Assembly (NCBI RefSeq): GCF_020991125.1
Contig: NZ_CP087715.1
Coordinates: 1,949,501-2,013,500 of the forward strand
From: Microbulbifer celer
GTDB taxonomy: Bacteria > Pseudomonadota > Gammaproteobacteria > Pseudomonadales > Cellvibrionaceae
Reading direction: 5' to 3'
Length of the DNA: 64,000 bases
Of this stretch, positions 54,599 to 64,000 are shown piece by piece. The position numbers and the translations under genes are program-made. Within the stretch, counting starts at the first letter, position 1. Each line of letters begins with the position of its first letter. The notes under the pieces are model-generated. The model was not told where the DNA came from and did not search any database. It saw nothing but the letters and a program-made list of their open reading frames with translations.

Positions 54599-55850
54599 TA
54601 CTCGCTTCCGGTGCCGATTTTACTTTAATACCAAAAAGGCGTTTTTGTTCTGAAACTGCCAACTGGGTTCTCGGGCGCATGAATGCACGCAATTTATCGC
54701 GTTCCCACATGGCATCCTGATACCCGAGCTCCACCAGCTCCCCCAGATATGGCTTTTCGAACAGCAGGTAACTGGCCGCAGAAGCGCCACCGCCGGAACT
54801 TGTGGCGCCAGTCGAGCGGAACAACCAGCGCAGCGCTGGTGGTAAATACCGCACCTTGCGCCCCGCCAGACGGTCCAGACTCTGGCTGGGTTCGATCACC
54901 GCAGACTCTACCGGGCGCAAGGGGGCAAGACCTTCGAGACTTTCACCGTCCACGGCATCGAGCAACAGGTTGACCCGATCGAGGTGCTCCAGATCCCCCT
55001 CCAGGCTGTCGATAAAAGCCGCATTAAAAAGCTGACCCGCAACCTGCGCAATAGATGGCGAATGCTTCGCCACATGCCGGCGCTTACCCCAGTGTATCGG
55101 CGACCGGTTATCGGAGACACCCACCACAAACACCCGGCTGGCGCCCATATGCAGTGCGGGACTAATCGGCGCCAACTGGCGCACGGCGCCATCGCCGAAA
55201 TACTCGTCGCCAATTTTCACTGTCGGGAATAACGTGGGGATGGCCGCCGACGCCATCAGATGATCAACCGTGAGCTTGGTCCGCTCACCGCAACGACGGA
55301 ATCTACGCCATTCAGCCAGCTCCTCAGTCCCCTGAAAAAAGCTGACGGACTCGCCCTGGCTATAGGACATGGCATTCACACAAACGGCGCGCAAATGCTC
55401 TTCATCAATGTTGCGCTGGATATTCTCAAATGGGATCAGATCCGTAACCAGCTCGCGTAAAGGCGTGTTATCCAGCAACGCCAGGGGTTTGCGCCGCGCC
55501 ACCCCCTGATTAAAGAGGGAGCGGGTAATGGTGAACATATTGCCCAGCAGACTACCCCAGTTGCTGCGGTAAATATCGTGCACCGTCAGTCCCATCCACA
55601 AATCGCACAGCCGCTCCACGGCTTCCTTGAAGGGCCCCATGTAACTGGCGAGCAGCAGTGCATTCACTGCACCGGCGGAGGTACCGCAGATGATTTTAAA
55701 GGGGTAGGGTTCACTTTCCGGTGTCAACTCAGCGAGCGCCTTGAGCACACCCACCTGATAGGCGGCCCGCGCACCGCCACCGGAGAGCACCAGTGCGCCG
55801 GCGTCGGTATTCAGTAAAGGCTGGGGGGGGAGCGACGTCTTCGTTGACAA
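54579..55850 (-). CDS. Patatin-like phospholipase
   Basis: 423 residues, TTG start (a stop lies just upstream in frame). The catalytic parts are intact: oxyanion loop SGGGARAAYQVG, nucleophile S58 in GTSAGA and catalytic D220 in DGAVRQ. There is no signal peptide, so it acts in the cytoplasm or at the inner membrane face, removing acyl groups from phospholipids. The C-terminal 150 residues are unlike the catalytic domain and contain a Ser/Gly-rich stretch. Confidence 0.9.
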   Translation of the reverse strand: MSTKTSLPPQPLLNTDAGALVLSGGGARAAYQVGVLKALAELTPESEPYPFKIICGTSAGAVNALLLASYMGPFKEAVERLCDLWMGLTVHDIYRSNWGSLLGNMFTITRSLFNQGVARRKPLALLDNTPLRELVTDLIPFENIQRNIDEEHLRAVCVNAMSYSQGESVSFFQGTEELAEWRRFRRCGERTKLTVDHLMASAAIPTLFPTVKIGDEYFGDGAVRQLAPISPALHMGASRVFVVGVSDNRSPIHWGKRRHVAKHSPSIAQVAGQLFNAAFIDSLEGDLEHLDRVNLLLDAVDGESLEGLAPLRPVESAVIEPSQSLDRLAGRKVRYLPPALRWLFRSTGATSSGGGASAASYLLFEKPYLGELVELGYQDAMWERDKLRAFMRPRTQLAVSEQKRLFGIKVKSAPEASNGNDPS

Positions 55851-56027
55851 GGTTTGCTACCGGGTCTGTGTGCTGCGGAACAGGTGCATCTTCCATCGAG
55901 AAACAGCTGGAAATGGTCCCATTTCAATTTTATTCAAGTATCTTCAGCATAGCAGCCCGGGCGCGACTCAAATAGGTTTCTGGTCACACTTTGAATGGCG
56001 ATGGCGATGGTAACAGTGCTCAGAAAA

Positions 56028-57044
56028 TCAACGCGCCATATCGACCACATAGCGCCCGATACCATGCCCGCGGTGTAAGCGCGCAAGAAATTCCGGTGCC
56101 TGTTCGAGAGAAATATCCTCGGCGATTGCTTCCAGCTGGTCGCCGATGTACCAATCCCCGGCAAGCTTTTCCCACATCGCAGATTTCTTTGTCAGGGGGA
56201 GCTCAACGCTGTCTACCCCGAGCAAGCTGATCCCACGCAAAATAAACGGGAATACATTGGCCTGGAACTGCGCCCCGGAAGCCATTCCGCAGGCGGCCAC
56301 GCCGCCACCATAAGCGAGCGCTTTGATCACATTGAACAGCGTTTCACCACCGACGGTGTCCACCGCCCAGGCCCACAGCGGCTTGGCAATAGCCTTGCTG
56401 GCAAACGGCACCAGGGTTTCCCGATCGAGCACTTTCCAGGCACCAAGGCCGGTGAGAAACTCTGCCGACTCCAGCTTACCGGTGACTGCAGCCACCCGGA
56501 AACCGAGCTTGGCCAGTAGGGCAACCGCAATAGACCCCACACCGCCAGTGGCGCCCGTCACCAGAACCTCGCCGTCATTCGGGCTGGCCCCGGCCTCCAA
56601 CAGCTTCTCAACGCACAAGGCAGCGGTAAGCCCCGCTGTACCCAGTATCATCGATTCGCGGGCACTGAGGGCTGCCGGGAGCCGCGCAACCCACTCTGTC
56701 GGGACGGCAATGCGCTCGGCGAGCCCGCCGGCGGTATTCATGCCGAGGTCGTAGCCGGTAACCAACACCGTATCTCCCGGATGAAAGGTGCCGGTACGAT
56801 CTTCCAGCACCTCACCAACGGCGTCGATACCCGGGGTATGAGGGTATTCCCGCGTTACGCCACGATTACCAAAGGCGGACAACGCATCTTTGTAGTTCAG
56901 GCAGGAATGCGTAACCGCGACCTGCACCGGATTATCCGGCAGACAGGAGAGCGCGCGCTCCACGATGGACTGATCAAATTTACCAGCCGCGACTTCTTCC
57001 ACCAGCATGGCGCGATAGAACGCTTTTGACTCAAGCTCGGTCAT
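56028..57044 (-). CDS. acuI: YhdH/AcuI-type acrylyl-CoA reductase (MDR superfamily)
   Basis: 338 residues from the ATG at 57044, which has GGGAGA upstream; a GTG at 57056 is less well placed. It is a zinc-free medium-chain dehydrogenase: LNYKDALSAFGNRGVTREYP, the nucleotide-binding GATGGVGSIAVALLAKLG, and MASGAQFQANVFPFILRG are typical of the YhdH/AcuI group. AcuI reduces acryloyl-CoA to propionyl-CoA with NADPH, detoxifying acrylate, for example after DMSP breakdown. Substrate is inferred from family. Confidence 0.88.
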   Translation of the reverse strand: MTELESKAFYRAMLVEEVAAGKFDQSIVERALSCLPDNPVQVAVTHSCLNYKDALSAFGNRGVTREYPHTPGIDAVGEVLEDRTGTFHPGDTVLVTGYDLGMNTAGGLAERIAVPTEWVARLPAALSARESMILGTAGLTAALCVEKLLEAGASPNDGEVLVTGATGGVGSIAVALLAKLGFRVAAVTGKLESAEFLTGLGAWKVLDRETLVPFASKAIAKPLWAWAVDTVGGETLFNVIKALAYGGGVAACGMASGAQFQANVFPFILRGISLLGVDSVELPLTKKSAMWEKLAGDWYIGDQLEAIAEDISLEQAPEFLARLHRGHGIGRYVVDMAR

Positions 57045-57099
57045 TGACTCTCCCACTTCCCTGTATCTCTGTATAAACCGGCCCGACTGATCGCGCCGC

Positions 57100-57141
57100 G
57101 CTTACTGGGCTTGGCTTACTGGGCTTGGCTTACTGGGCTTG
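57100..57141. repeat. Three tandem copies of a 14-base unit at the sohB stop
   Basis: The unit GCTTACTGGGCTTG occurs three times in a row. The sohB stop codon (57130-57132) lies inside the first copy from the gene's side, so copy-number changes would affect the 3' untranslated part only. Confidence 0.85.
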
Positions 57142-58362
57142 GTGGCGCCACGCTGCAAGGCGAGAGAAGAGTCTCGCCAGAGCGGACTCGACCCCGGTCT
57201 GCGCGGCCAGGCCAAACTTCTTGGCAATATTCTGGCGCTCCTTGTACTCCACCTGGAACAGGTCTGCCTGCTTGGCCTGCGCGGTGAGGTATTCATCGGA
57301 GGTTTTGATTTCATCCACCAGGTTCAAGTCCAGCGCGCGCTGACCAAACCAGACCTCACCGGTTGCCACCTTTGCAACATCCAGCTGTGGCCGATATTCG
57401 GAAACGAAGTGCTGGAACAGGGTGTGAATCTCTTCCAGGTCGCTCTGAAACTTCTCTTTACCTTCCTCGGTATTTTCACCAAACATGGTCACCGTACGCT
57501 TGTACTCGCCGGCAGTGAACATTTCAAAATCAACATCATTGCGCTGCAACAGTCGATGGAAATTGGGAAGTTGCGCCACGACACCGATAGACCCGAGCAT
57601 GGCGAAGGGAGCAGCCAGAATCCGGTCTGCAACACAGGCCATCATGTAGCCACCGCTGGCCGCCACTTTATCGACCACTATGGTAAGTTTTACGCCGGCA
57701 CTGCGCACCCGTGCCAACTGGCTTGCAGCCAGGCCATAATTGGCCACCATGCCGCCGGGACTCTCAAGGCAAACAACGACTTCATCTTCGCTACCGGCAA
57801 TCTGCAGAATGGAGGTAATCTCTTCGCGCAGATTGCTGAGCGCGCTGGCTTTGATATCCCCATCAAACCGCACTACGAACAGACGCTTACGCCCCTCGAC
57901 ACGCCCTTCTCCCGCCGAAACGATAGACACGGGCTGCGTCTCGTCTCCGGCTTCGGCGTCCGCCTCAGCCTGCTCGGGCGGCACAGCCTCTGTCGCCGAT
58001 GGCACCTGCTCGCTCGAGCCCTCAGACTTCCGCGCCTTGGACGCGGCTTTCAATTCGGCTTTGCGTTTTTTCGCCGCAGCCTTCTCCTCGGCCTTTTTCT
58101 CTTTGGCGTGAAGCTTCTTGCGCTGAGAGTACTCCCCACTGTCCATCACCGCTTCGAGCAGGGTTTCTTTCATATCCTCATACAGATCATTGAGGCGGGT
58201 CACCACAATATGGCCCGGTTGACGGTCTCTTATCTGCGAGCGATTGGCAATCACAAACCCGATCACCAATAAAATCGCCACCACTACCGTCACGACCTTG
58301 GCCAGGAACAGGCCATATTCACTAAGAAACTCCACTAAACCCCCAATTCCCAATTCAATCAT
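57130..58362 (-). CDS. sohB: Inner membrane serine protease SohB
   Basis: 410 residues. An N-terminal membrane segment (residues 18-40), a charged Ala/Lys/Glu-rich linker (about 85-145, longer than in E. coli SohB) and a C-terminal S49 peptidase domain. The nucleophile Ser is in VAASGGYMMACVADRILA, and VCLESPGGMV and TAGEYKRTVTMFGE are also family segments. It is a signal-peptide-peptidase-like protease, the active site facing the periplasm. E. coli sohB was found as a multicopy suppressor of degP loss. Confidence 0.92.
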   Translation of the reverse strand: MIELGIGGLVEFLSEYGLFLAKVVTVVVAILLVIGFVIANRSQIRDRQPGHIVVTRLNDLYEDMKETLLEAVMDSGEYSQRKKLHAKEKKAEEKAAAKKRKAELKAASKARKSEGSSEQVPSATEAVPPEQAEADAEAGDETQPVSIVSAGEGRVEGRKRLFVVRFDGDIKASALSNLREEITSILQIAGSEDEVVVCLESPGGMVANYGLAASQLARVRSAGVKLTIVVDKVAASGGYMMACVADRILAAPFAMLGSIGVVAQLPNFHRLLQRNDVDFEMFTAGEYKRTVTMFGENTEEGKEKFQSDLEEIHTLFQHFVSEYRPQLDVAKVATGEVWFGQRALDLNLVDEIKTSDEYLTAQAKQADLFQVEYKERQNIAKKFGLAAQTGVESALARLFSRLAAWRHQAQ

Positions 58363-58406
58363 TCAGGTCAACTTTTCTATTGTCGACCCCATAAAGTAAT
58401 TATCTA

Positions 58407-59057
58407 TTACTGCCATGCATTCAGTGCTGACTCAGCCTGCCGATTCAGGGGGCGCGCCAGAAGCCCGGTGTGGGTGATGCGCACCTCGTAAACCGCTCCA
58501 TCTTCCATTGGCAGGAAAGTCGCGCTGCCATACACCGCGTCCACAATGGGTATCCTGCTGTCCATTCCCCGCAGCATTTGCCACACGTCCACACCATGGT
58601 CACTTTGCGAGAGTGCGTGCACCGAACGCTCTTTTGTACGCTCATCCTGCAAGGTAAGGTAGCGGCCACTGAGCCGGTCAAGTCTATAGGCAGGTTCAAT
58701 CCCCCAACGGGCCAGAGGCCCCTTCCACTTGAGCATTCTCGCGTCCAGTTGCCACTGGTCACCACGCAACTCAAAGTTTTGTGACACGCCGTCCTCATCG
58801 GAAAACTTTACTTTATAGTGCTGCGAGTCCACTTTTTCAAAGGAAACCGTACCGACACCATGCTCGTCTGCCAGGTTGCGATAACTGTAGACATCCAGCG
58901 CCACCAGTACAATCAACAGCGCTCCGCCCAACAGCACCAGCCCCAGGGCACCGCGCAGGAAGCCGAAGAACCAGTTGCCTTTCAGTAGCACTTTACCCCC
59001 CCAGAAAATCAACAGGACGGCAGTCAGTGCGATGATAAAAGTAATGGCAATATACAT
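58407..59057 (-). CDS. Conserved inner membrane protein of unknown function
   Basis: 216 residues. Two hydrophobic segments at residues 3-22 and 32-58 anchor it, and the rest (from SYRNLADEHGVGTVSFEK) is a soluble, probably periplasmic beta-rich domain. Homologues are sometimes labelled multidrug transporter, which the two membrane segments do not support. It lies between sohB and nudC on the same strand. Confidence 0.75.
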   Translation of the reverse strand: MYIAITFIIALTAVLLIFWGGKVLLKGNWFFGFLRGALGLVLLGGALLIVLVALDVYSYRNLADEHGVGTVSFEKVDSQHYKVKFSDEDGVSQNFELRGDQWQLDARMLKWKGPLARWGIEPAYRLDRLSGRYLTLQDERTKERSVHALSQSDHGVDVWQMLRGMDSRIPIVDAVYGSATFLPMEDGAVYEVRITHTGLLARPLNRQAESALNAWQ

Positions 59058-59143
59058 TGTTGTTGTACCTGACTGGTTATACCCGGATGATTACCGGATA
59101 GTTACACCTTGCTCCTGGTGCAAACAAATAGCGGCAATCGCCA

Positions 59144-59938
59144 TCAGCGACCGTGCATAAATATCCGTATGAGCCGCCCCGAAAGTGTCTCCCCGACCGG
59201 AATCGCCTCAGGAATATCATTGCGGTGGAACCAGCGTGCCTCGGCTATTTCCTCTTCCTCAAGGCGCAACTCTCCGGCACGGACCTCTGCATGAAATCCG
59301 ATCATCAATTGCCCGGGAAACGGCCACGACTGGGACCCGACGTAACGCAGTCCGCCCACATCCAGACCCACTTCTTCCTTCACCTCACGGGCCAGTGCCT
59401 GTTCCGCACTTTCTCCCGGCTCCATAAACCCTGCGAGCGCAGTGTACAGTCCGTGACGGTGGTATGTGTGACGCGCCAACAGGCACTCATCACCGCGCGT
59501 GACCAACATGATCACGCAGGGAGAGATACGCGGATACACGGTAAATTCGCAGCGGTGGCACACGCGCGCACGATCTCGTGGATGGTAATCGGTTTCCCCC
59601 CCACAGCGCCCACAGAAACGGTGGTCCAGATCCCAATTCGCCACCTGCAACGCTCGCCCGGCCAGTGCGAACTCCGCCTCACTGACCACACCGAGAAAAC
59701 TGCGCAAACCGCGCCAGGAATGTCCGGCAATCGGTGTTTTTTGTGCGAGTAAGTGCACCGCACAGGGGCGCCCGGCCCAATTGCCGAGATAGTGTGTGGC
59801 AGACGTCAGAGAGTGCACCGGATTCCGGCTGAAAAGAAAACCGTCTTCGGAAGTGAGCAGCTCACCGCCGCACACCACGATATGCCAGTGGAGATCAGGT
59901 ACCGGCCATACCTTTTCGGGAGATACAAATTCTGTCAT
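59144..59938 (-). CDS. nudC: NAD(+)/NADH diphosphatase (RNA deNADding enzyme)
   Basis: 264 residues. The zinc ribbon has C109, C112, C127 and C130. The Nudix box GFMEPGESAEQALAREVKEE follows at about 170-189. The NADH-specific motif appears as SQSWPFP (202-208), with Ser for the usual Pro of SQPWPFP. NudC cleaves NADH to NMNH and AMP and removes NAD caps from RNA. It lies next to fimL, an arrangement I recall from Pseudomonas aeruginosa. Confidence 0.95.
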   Translation of the reverse strand: MTEFVSPEKVWPVPDLHWHIVVCGGELLTSEDGFLFSRNPVHSLTSATHYLGNWAGRPCAVHLLAQKTPIAGHSWRGLRSFLGVVSEAEFALAGRALQVANWDLDHRFCGRCGGETDYHPRDRARVCHRCEFTVYPRISPCVIMLVTRGDECLLARHTYHRHGLYTALAGFMEPGESAEQALAREVKEEVGLDVGGLRYVGSQSWPFPGQLMIGFHAEVRAGELRLEEEEIAEARWFHRNDIPEAIPVGETLSGRLIRIFMHGR

Positions 59939-59993
59939 GCAAACGCCCGTAAATCCTGGGAGATAGCCCTACAGCCTGCATCAAGGCCGCCAT

Positions 59994-61691
59994 TCAGGCA
60001 ACCTCGATCGGGTACCCCAGCGCCTCGAGACTTTCCACTGCCAAGTCTAGTGACTGCATGTCCACCTTCCTGTGCAGTTTCACCTCCCCCAGATAATACT
60101 CCAGACTGATGATCGCATCAGCGAAGATTTCCAGTGACTGCTCCACGGCGGGAGCGGTGTTTTTCTGGTCAATCACCGCGTCCACGAATGACTTCAGGCA
60201 CTCCACCACCGCGGCTGCACGTCCCAGGCTCAGCACCACCAGCCCGCCCCGCACACCATTCAGGGTTGTCGATACGTTACGGATATGACCGTGATCGAAC
60301 CCCGATTCTGCGTAAGAGGCCAGTGCCCGCTTGATCAGCGACAGTCCTGCCTCGGCCTCTTTGAGCACCGCCAGCTCTGCCTCTGCCAGCTGACTGCGCT
60401 CCAGGGCAATATCCGCCTGGCCGGTTTCGTCCACATCGATACTGGATGTCTGACGCAATGCCTTGATGGTGGTATCCACTACAAGAATCTGATTGGTGAG
60501 TTGTTGCAGCGCCTGTTCAGCTTCTGGCCCACCGGCAGTCAGCGTGCTCTGGTAGCCCTGCAAGGCACTACTGAGTGCCTCGCCAATGCGTCGGAAATTG
60601 AGCAGCTGTAGCGTATTGGAGATTCGACGCAGGGTTTCGGCAAGGCCGCCCTCCTCATCCAGGCCGGAAGCGCCGATCAGCTCCGCGTCGTCCAGCATCC
60701 GCCGCACGCCGGAAAGCTCTTCATCCAGGGCATTGGCGACTGCAGCAATCGCGGTGGCACCCGGGCCGCCCAGGCTGGCTCGCTCACGCTCCAGCTCGGG
60801 CTCGCGATACCCGAGATCACGCACAGCGAAGGCCTGTAGATACCGCGCGCTGGCACCACCGGCACCTGCCAGCGCCAGCCAGTAGAGACATTCTTTGATC
60901 AGGACCGGAGGCGCCGGCTGATCGAGTGCGGCGTCACCTTCCCGATACAGATTCCGCAGGCGCCGGTCGAGCATGCTGAAAACCATCACCCGCTGTCGAT
61001 TGACCAGCATTTCCTGGGTAGCCATGGCTGAGAGCGCGGCCCCCGCCACCGACCAGAGTTTGCCATTTGGACGGCCCGCGCAAACGCTGGCAACACGTTG
61101 CACTGCCCGCGCCATCATGGTGTAGGCCGGCCCACGCGGCTTCCCTTTCAACAGGGCGAGCAAGCCGACCTGATACATGTGACGGAAGCGGCGGACAAAG
61201 GTTTTCAGGTCTTCCGACATCACCGCAGAAGACACCGCGCCTGGAACCGAGGCATCCAGTCGACAGCGTAGAAAGTGACTCTCAGGCACAGGCGCCTGAG
61301 CGCGACTCACGCGCAATTGGTTGATATAGGGAATCAATAACTCTGGTCGCGCGGTCGCGCGGTTTTGCACAAAGTCCAGGTAACGGGTAAGCACATAAAA
61401 TGCCGTGCCCAGGGCTTCCAGCAACTCGCGCGGCTCCGGCTGACGGTCCTGAAGCAAATCTGACATTGCCGTTAGCATTTCCTGCACCAACAGCTCTGCG
61501 GCAGACAGCTGCACCATCTGCAGCACGCCGTTTACCTGCCGCACTCCTTGCAGGCACTGCTCCAGTGCCTGTTTATTCCCTGGATCAACAGCAAACTGAT
61601 CAAGATAGCCAGTCGCCGCTTCGATACTCGCTACCAGCTCTTCCTTGACAAGACTGATAGAGGTCAGGTTTATCTCGCGCAATTCACCCAT
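59994..61691 (-). CDS. fimL: FimL-like type IV pilus regulator
   Basis: 565 residues, almost wholly helical, in the pattern of Pseudomonas aeruginosa FimL, which resembles the N-terminal part of the chemosensory kinase ChpA. Family segments: NLTSISLVKEELVASIEAAT at the start and ISNTLQLLNFRRIGEALS in the HPt-like part. No phosphorylatable His of an HPt domain is evident. FimL is a cytoplasmic scaffold needed for twitching motility and cAMP control by CyaB. The nudC neighbour supports the call. Confidence 0.85.
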   Translation of the reverse strand: MGELREINLTSISLVKEELVASIEAATGYLDQFAVDPGNKQALEQCLQGVRQVNGVLQMVQLSAAELLVQEMLTAMSDLLQDRQPEPRELLEALGTAFYVLTRYLDFVQNRATARPELLIPYINQLRVSRAQAPVPESHFLRCRLDASVPGAVSSAVMSEDLKTFVRRFRHMYQVGLLALLKGKPRGPAYTMMARAVQRVASVCAGRPNGKLWSVAGAALSAMATQEMLVNRQRVMVFSMLDRRLRNLYREGDAALDQPAPPVLIKECLYWLALAGAGGASARYLQAFAVRDLGYREPELERERASLGGPGATAIAAVANALDEELSGVRRMLDDAELIGASGLDEEGGLAETLRRISNTLQLLNFRRIGEALSSALQGYQSTLTAGGPEAEQALQQLTNQILVVDTTIKALRQTSSIDVDETGQADIALERSQLAEAELAVLKEAEAGLSLIKRALASYAESGFDHGHIRNVSTTLNGVRGGLVVLSLGRAAAVVECLKSFVDAVIDQKNTAPAVEQSLEIFADAIISLEYYLGEVKLHRKVDMQSLDLAVESLEALGYPIEVA

Positions 61692-61948
61692 TGCCTACAC
61701 CACTGCAATTTTCATTGTATTTATTTTCAGCTCCGGGACTCTCCCTGAGCGCCCCCGGAACCGTGGAATTTATACCAAACCCGCAAAGATTCCACCTTTC
61801 CCGGTCATTTTTCCACCGATTGATCGACAAAATGCGTCTTTCAGCTCTGGAATTGGTAATTCCAAATTGCATAACTGCGCCAATCTGGGTAGTTTCTCAT
61901 CGCCCCGCCAGGGGCTGAAGTCAGGGCTCACAAAAGGATGTAGTAATA

Positions 61949-63481
61949 ATGAATGCGCAGAACCCCACTGCAACACCGGCTAAAAGCGGCCTTGGCCGCG
62001 CTATACACGCAAATTTTCTCGGGGAAGCACCGGATTGGTACAAGCTTACCATCGCCTTGTTTCTGGTGATCAACCCAATTCTGGTTTACACCACTACCCC
62101 ATTCTTCACCGGCTGGGTACTCATCGCCGAATTCATTTTCACCCTTGCCATGGCGTTGAAGTGTTACCCGCTACAACCCGGTGGTTTGCTGGCAATTGAG
62201 GCAGTACTCCTGGGGCTCACCAGCAGTGACTCGGTGTTTCATGAAGTGACCGAAAACATCAAAGTAATTCTGCTGTTGATGTTTATGGTGGCCGGAATCT
62301 ACTTCATGAAGAACCTGCTGCTGTTTGTTTTCACCAAACTGCTGATCAACATCCGATCAAAAACCCTGCTTTCCCTCCTGTTCTGTGGTGTTTCCGCAGT
62401 GCTCTCTGCCTTTCTGGATGCGCTTACCGTAACGGCCGTACTGATCAGCGTCGCAGTGGGCTTCTATTCGGTTTACCACAAGGTCGCCTCGAACCGCCAG
62501 CCCCATCATGAACACGACCACGCCAGCGACGACCATGTAGTGGAATATCACCGTTCCGACCTGGATCAGTTCCGCTCCTTTCTACGCAGCCTGATCATGC
62601 ACGGCGCAATTGGCACGGCTCTGGGCGGCGTCTGCACCCTGGTGGGCGAACCGCAAAACCTGCTCATCGCCGAGAAAGCCGGATGGCACTTCATCGAGTT
62701 CTTTCTCAACATGGCACCGGTAACCATCCCCGCATTGGCAGCGGGATTGCTGACTTGCGCCCTGCTGGAGAAAACCGGTTACTTCGGTTACGGCGCCAAG
62801 CTTCCGGATGCCGTACGCGAAGTGCTCAAAAACTTTGCCCATGAAGAGGAGCGGAAACGGACTGATCGCGACATCGCCGAACTGTGGATCCAGGGCATTG
62901 TGGCCGTATTGCTGGTGTTTGCACTGGCTTTCCACGTAGCCGAAGTCGGCATCATCGGTTTGATGGTGATCGTACTGCTGACCGCGTTCAATGGCGTCAT
63001 CCAGGAAGCCCGGATCGGTCACGCCTTTGAGGAAGCCCTACCCTTTACCGCGCTGCTCGTAGTATTTTTTGCCATTGTAGCGGTAATTCACGAGCAACAC
63101 CTGTTTGCACCGGTTACCCACTTTGTTCTCGGGCTCACTCCCGAACAGCAGCCGGGCATGCTGTTTATCGCCAATGGCATCCTGTCCATGATCAGCGATA
63201 ACGTATTCGTAGCCACGGTGTATATCAATGAAGTAGCAGACGCACTGAGTGCCGGAGAAATCACGCGGGCGCATTTTGACAAGCTCGCCATCGCCATCAA
63301 CACCGGTACCAACCTGCCAAGTGTTGCCACTCCCAATGGCCAGGCGGCATTCCTGTTCCTGCTGACCTCTGCTCTGGCGCCTTTGATTCGTCTGTCCTAC
63401 GGGCGCATGGTAATTATGGCGCTGCCATATACCATCGTGTTGAGCATCGTCGCTCTGCTGTGTGTGGTTTACGCTGTTTGA
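61949..63481 (+). CDS. nhaB: Na+/H+ antiporter NhaB
   Basis: 510 residues (E. coli 513), about 12 membrane segments. It keeps the NhaB start ([20 protein letters not shown]), [20 protein letters not shown] and [20 protein letters not shown]. It exports sodium from the cytoplasm in exchange for protons, fitting a marine habitat. The gap to the divergent fimL is about 260 bases and AT-rich; an AAAAGGA site precedes the ATG. Confidence 0.96.
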   Translation: MNAQNPTATPAKSGLGRAIHANFLGEAPDWYKLTIALFLVINPILVYTTTPFFTGWVLIAEFIFTLAMALKCYPLQPGGLLAIEAVLLGLTSSDSVFHEVTENIKVILLLMFMVAGIYFMKNLLLFVFTKLLINIRSKTLLSLLFCGVSAVLSAFLDALTVTAVLISVAVGFYSVYHKVASNRQPHHEHDHASDDHVVEYHRSDLDQFRSFLRSLIMHGAIGTALGGVCTLVGEPQNLLIAEKAGWHFIEFFLNMAPVTIPALAAGLLTCALLEKTGYFGYGAKLPDAVREVLKNFAHEEERKRTDRDIAELWIQGIVAVLLVFALAFHVAEVGIIGLMVIVLLTAFNGVIQEARIGHAFEEALPFTALLVVFFAIVAVIHEQHLFAPVTHFVLGLTPEQQPGMLFIANGILSMISDNVFVATVYINEVADALSAGEITRAHFDKLAIAINTGTNLPSVATPNGQAAFLFLLTSALAPLIRLSYGRMVIMALPYTIVLSIVALLCVVYAV

Positions 63482-63520
63482 TGCGGAGAATTTGTAACCC
63501 GCAAGGTAAATAACAAGCAC

Positions 63521-63548
63521 AAAAAAGGGGCCAACCGGCCCTTTTTTT
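63521..63548. terminator. Bidirectional terminator between nhaB and dnaQ
   Basis: A run of A then GGGGCC (63527-63532), loop AACC, and GGCCC followed by seven T (63537-63548). It can serve both convergent genes (nhaB ending 63481, dnaQ ending 63605). Confidence 0.85.
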
Positions 63549-63604
63549 GCGCGCGCCCCTGTTAATGGCGCTAGCACTTACTTGCCAACTTCTTCAGGAC
63601 ATAC

Positions 63605-64000
63605 TCACCAGTAGTGTTTACCTGCAGATTTTTCCAATTCTGCCAACATGGACTCATGGGCCTCCAATTCTTCCACTGATGCCCGAACCACCTGCAGCGG
63701 TGCCCGATCAGCAGAAAGCCGACGAATACCGCCCGCTTCCATTTCCTGTCGTTGGCCGTCCTGCTCTTCCTCGTCGTCACCATCAGAACCCGCCAGAGCA
63801 AGATCTGTCTGGCCGCCGGTCATCATCAGATACACGTCGGCCAGGATTTCCGCATCCAGCAGCGCGCCGTGCAGGTCACGCTGGGAATTATCGACGAAAT
63901 ATCGTTTACACAGCACATCCAGGTTATTTTTCTGACCGGGATGCTTTTCACGCGCCAGAGCCAACGTATCCAGCACACTGCAATGCGCTACAACGTTCTG
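63605..64000 (-). CDS. dnaQ: DNA polymerase III epsilon subunit, C-terminal part
   Basis: 131 codons are visible; the gene runs off the right edge without a start. The sequence enters as [18 protein letters not shown] and continues with [20 protein letters not shown] and the exonuclease motif [20 protein letters not shown], as in DnaQ. The tail after the exonuclease domain holds an acidic stretch ([12 protein letters not shown]) and a helix that would contact the alpha subunit. It proofreads during replication. Confidence 0.93.
   Translation of the reverse strand, partial: QNVVAHCSVLDTLALAREKHPGQKNNLDVLCKRYFVDNSQRDLHGALLDAEILADVYLMMTGGQTDLALAGSDGDDEEEQDGQRQEMEAGGIRRLSADRAPLQVVRASVEELEAHESMLAELEKSAGKHYW

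Overview
The window looks like a chromosomal segment of a marine gammaproteobacterium, probably of the Cellvibrionales/Microbulbifer type. This rests on gene content: a Xanthomonas-type TonB receptor beside a flavin-dependent halogenase, FimL next to NudC, MiaE, NhaB, and close gammaproteobacterial versions of AcnB, AhpC/AhpF, AdiC and KatG. The genus is inference. Genes are densely packed on both strands. I saw no rRNA, tRNA, CRISPR array, intact insertion sequence or prophage.

Left part (1-18 kb): the proximal end of a Wadjet/MksF-type operon (jetA plus the first codons of jetB) runs off the left edge. Next come a DUF3012 lipoprotein, cysS and glnS, with an inverted REP pair between the two synthetases. 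They are followed by ppiB, lpxH and a saccharopine-dehydrogenase-like gene. An AdiA/AdiC-type arginine decarboxylase and antiporter pair has a structured leader. A SulP transporter lies with a beta-carbonic anhydrase, opposite an OxyR-like LysR regulator whose peroxidatic cysteine position is His. miaE, a Tus-family replication-terminator protein and a DUF1289 protein complete the section.

Middle part (18-44 kb): acnB has a good sigma-70 promoter and a terminator. The halogenase, TonB-receptor and membrane-AraC locus contains a duplicated receptor promoter and signal-peptide region that now leads into a broken secreted-protein remnant. An oxidative-stress stretch follows: a two-cysteine MarR/OhrR-like regulator with matching operator copies before itself and a GST gene, an exported KatG, an RND efflux pair, ExoD, a CPBP protease, and ahpC and ahpF separated by a 31-bp inverted-repeat element, then a YceI protein. 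katG and ahpC both carry CTAT-N7-ATAG upstream, which resembles the core of an OxyR site.

Right part (44-64 kb): a sulfide/persulfide cluster is arranged divergently around an AT-rich promoter. Persulfide dioxygenase-like, DUF442 and SulP genes go one way; two half-size YeeE/YedE genes and a second SulP go the other. Beyond it are a UvrD-like helicase, a lipoprotein, a patatin phospholipase, an AcuI/YhdH reductase, SohB, a small membrane protein, NudC, FimL, NhaB, and the C-terminal part of dnaQ running off the right edge.
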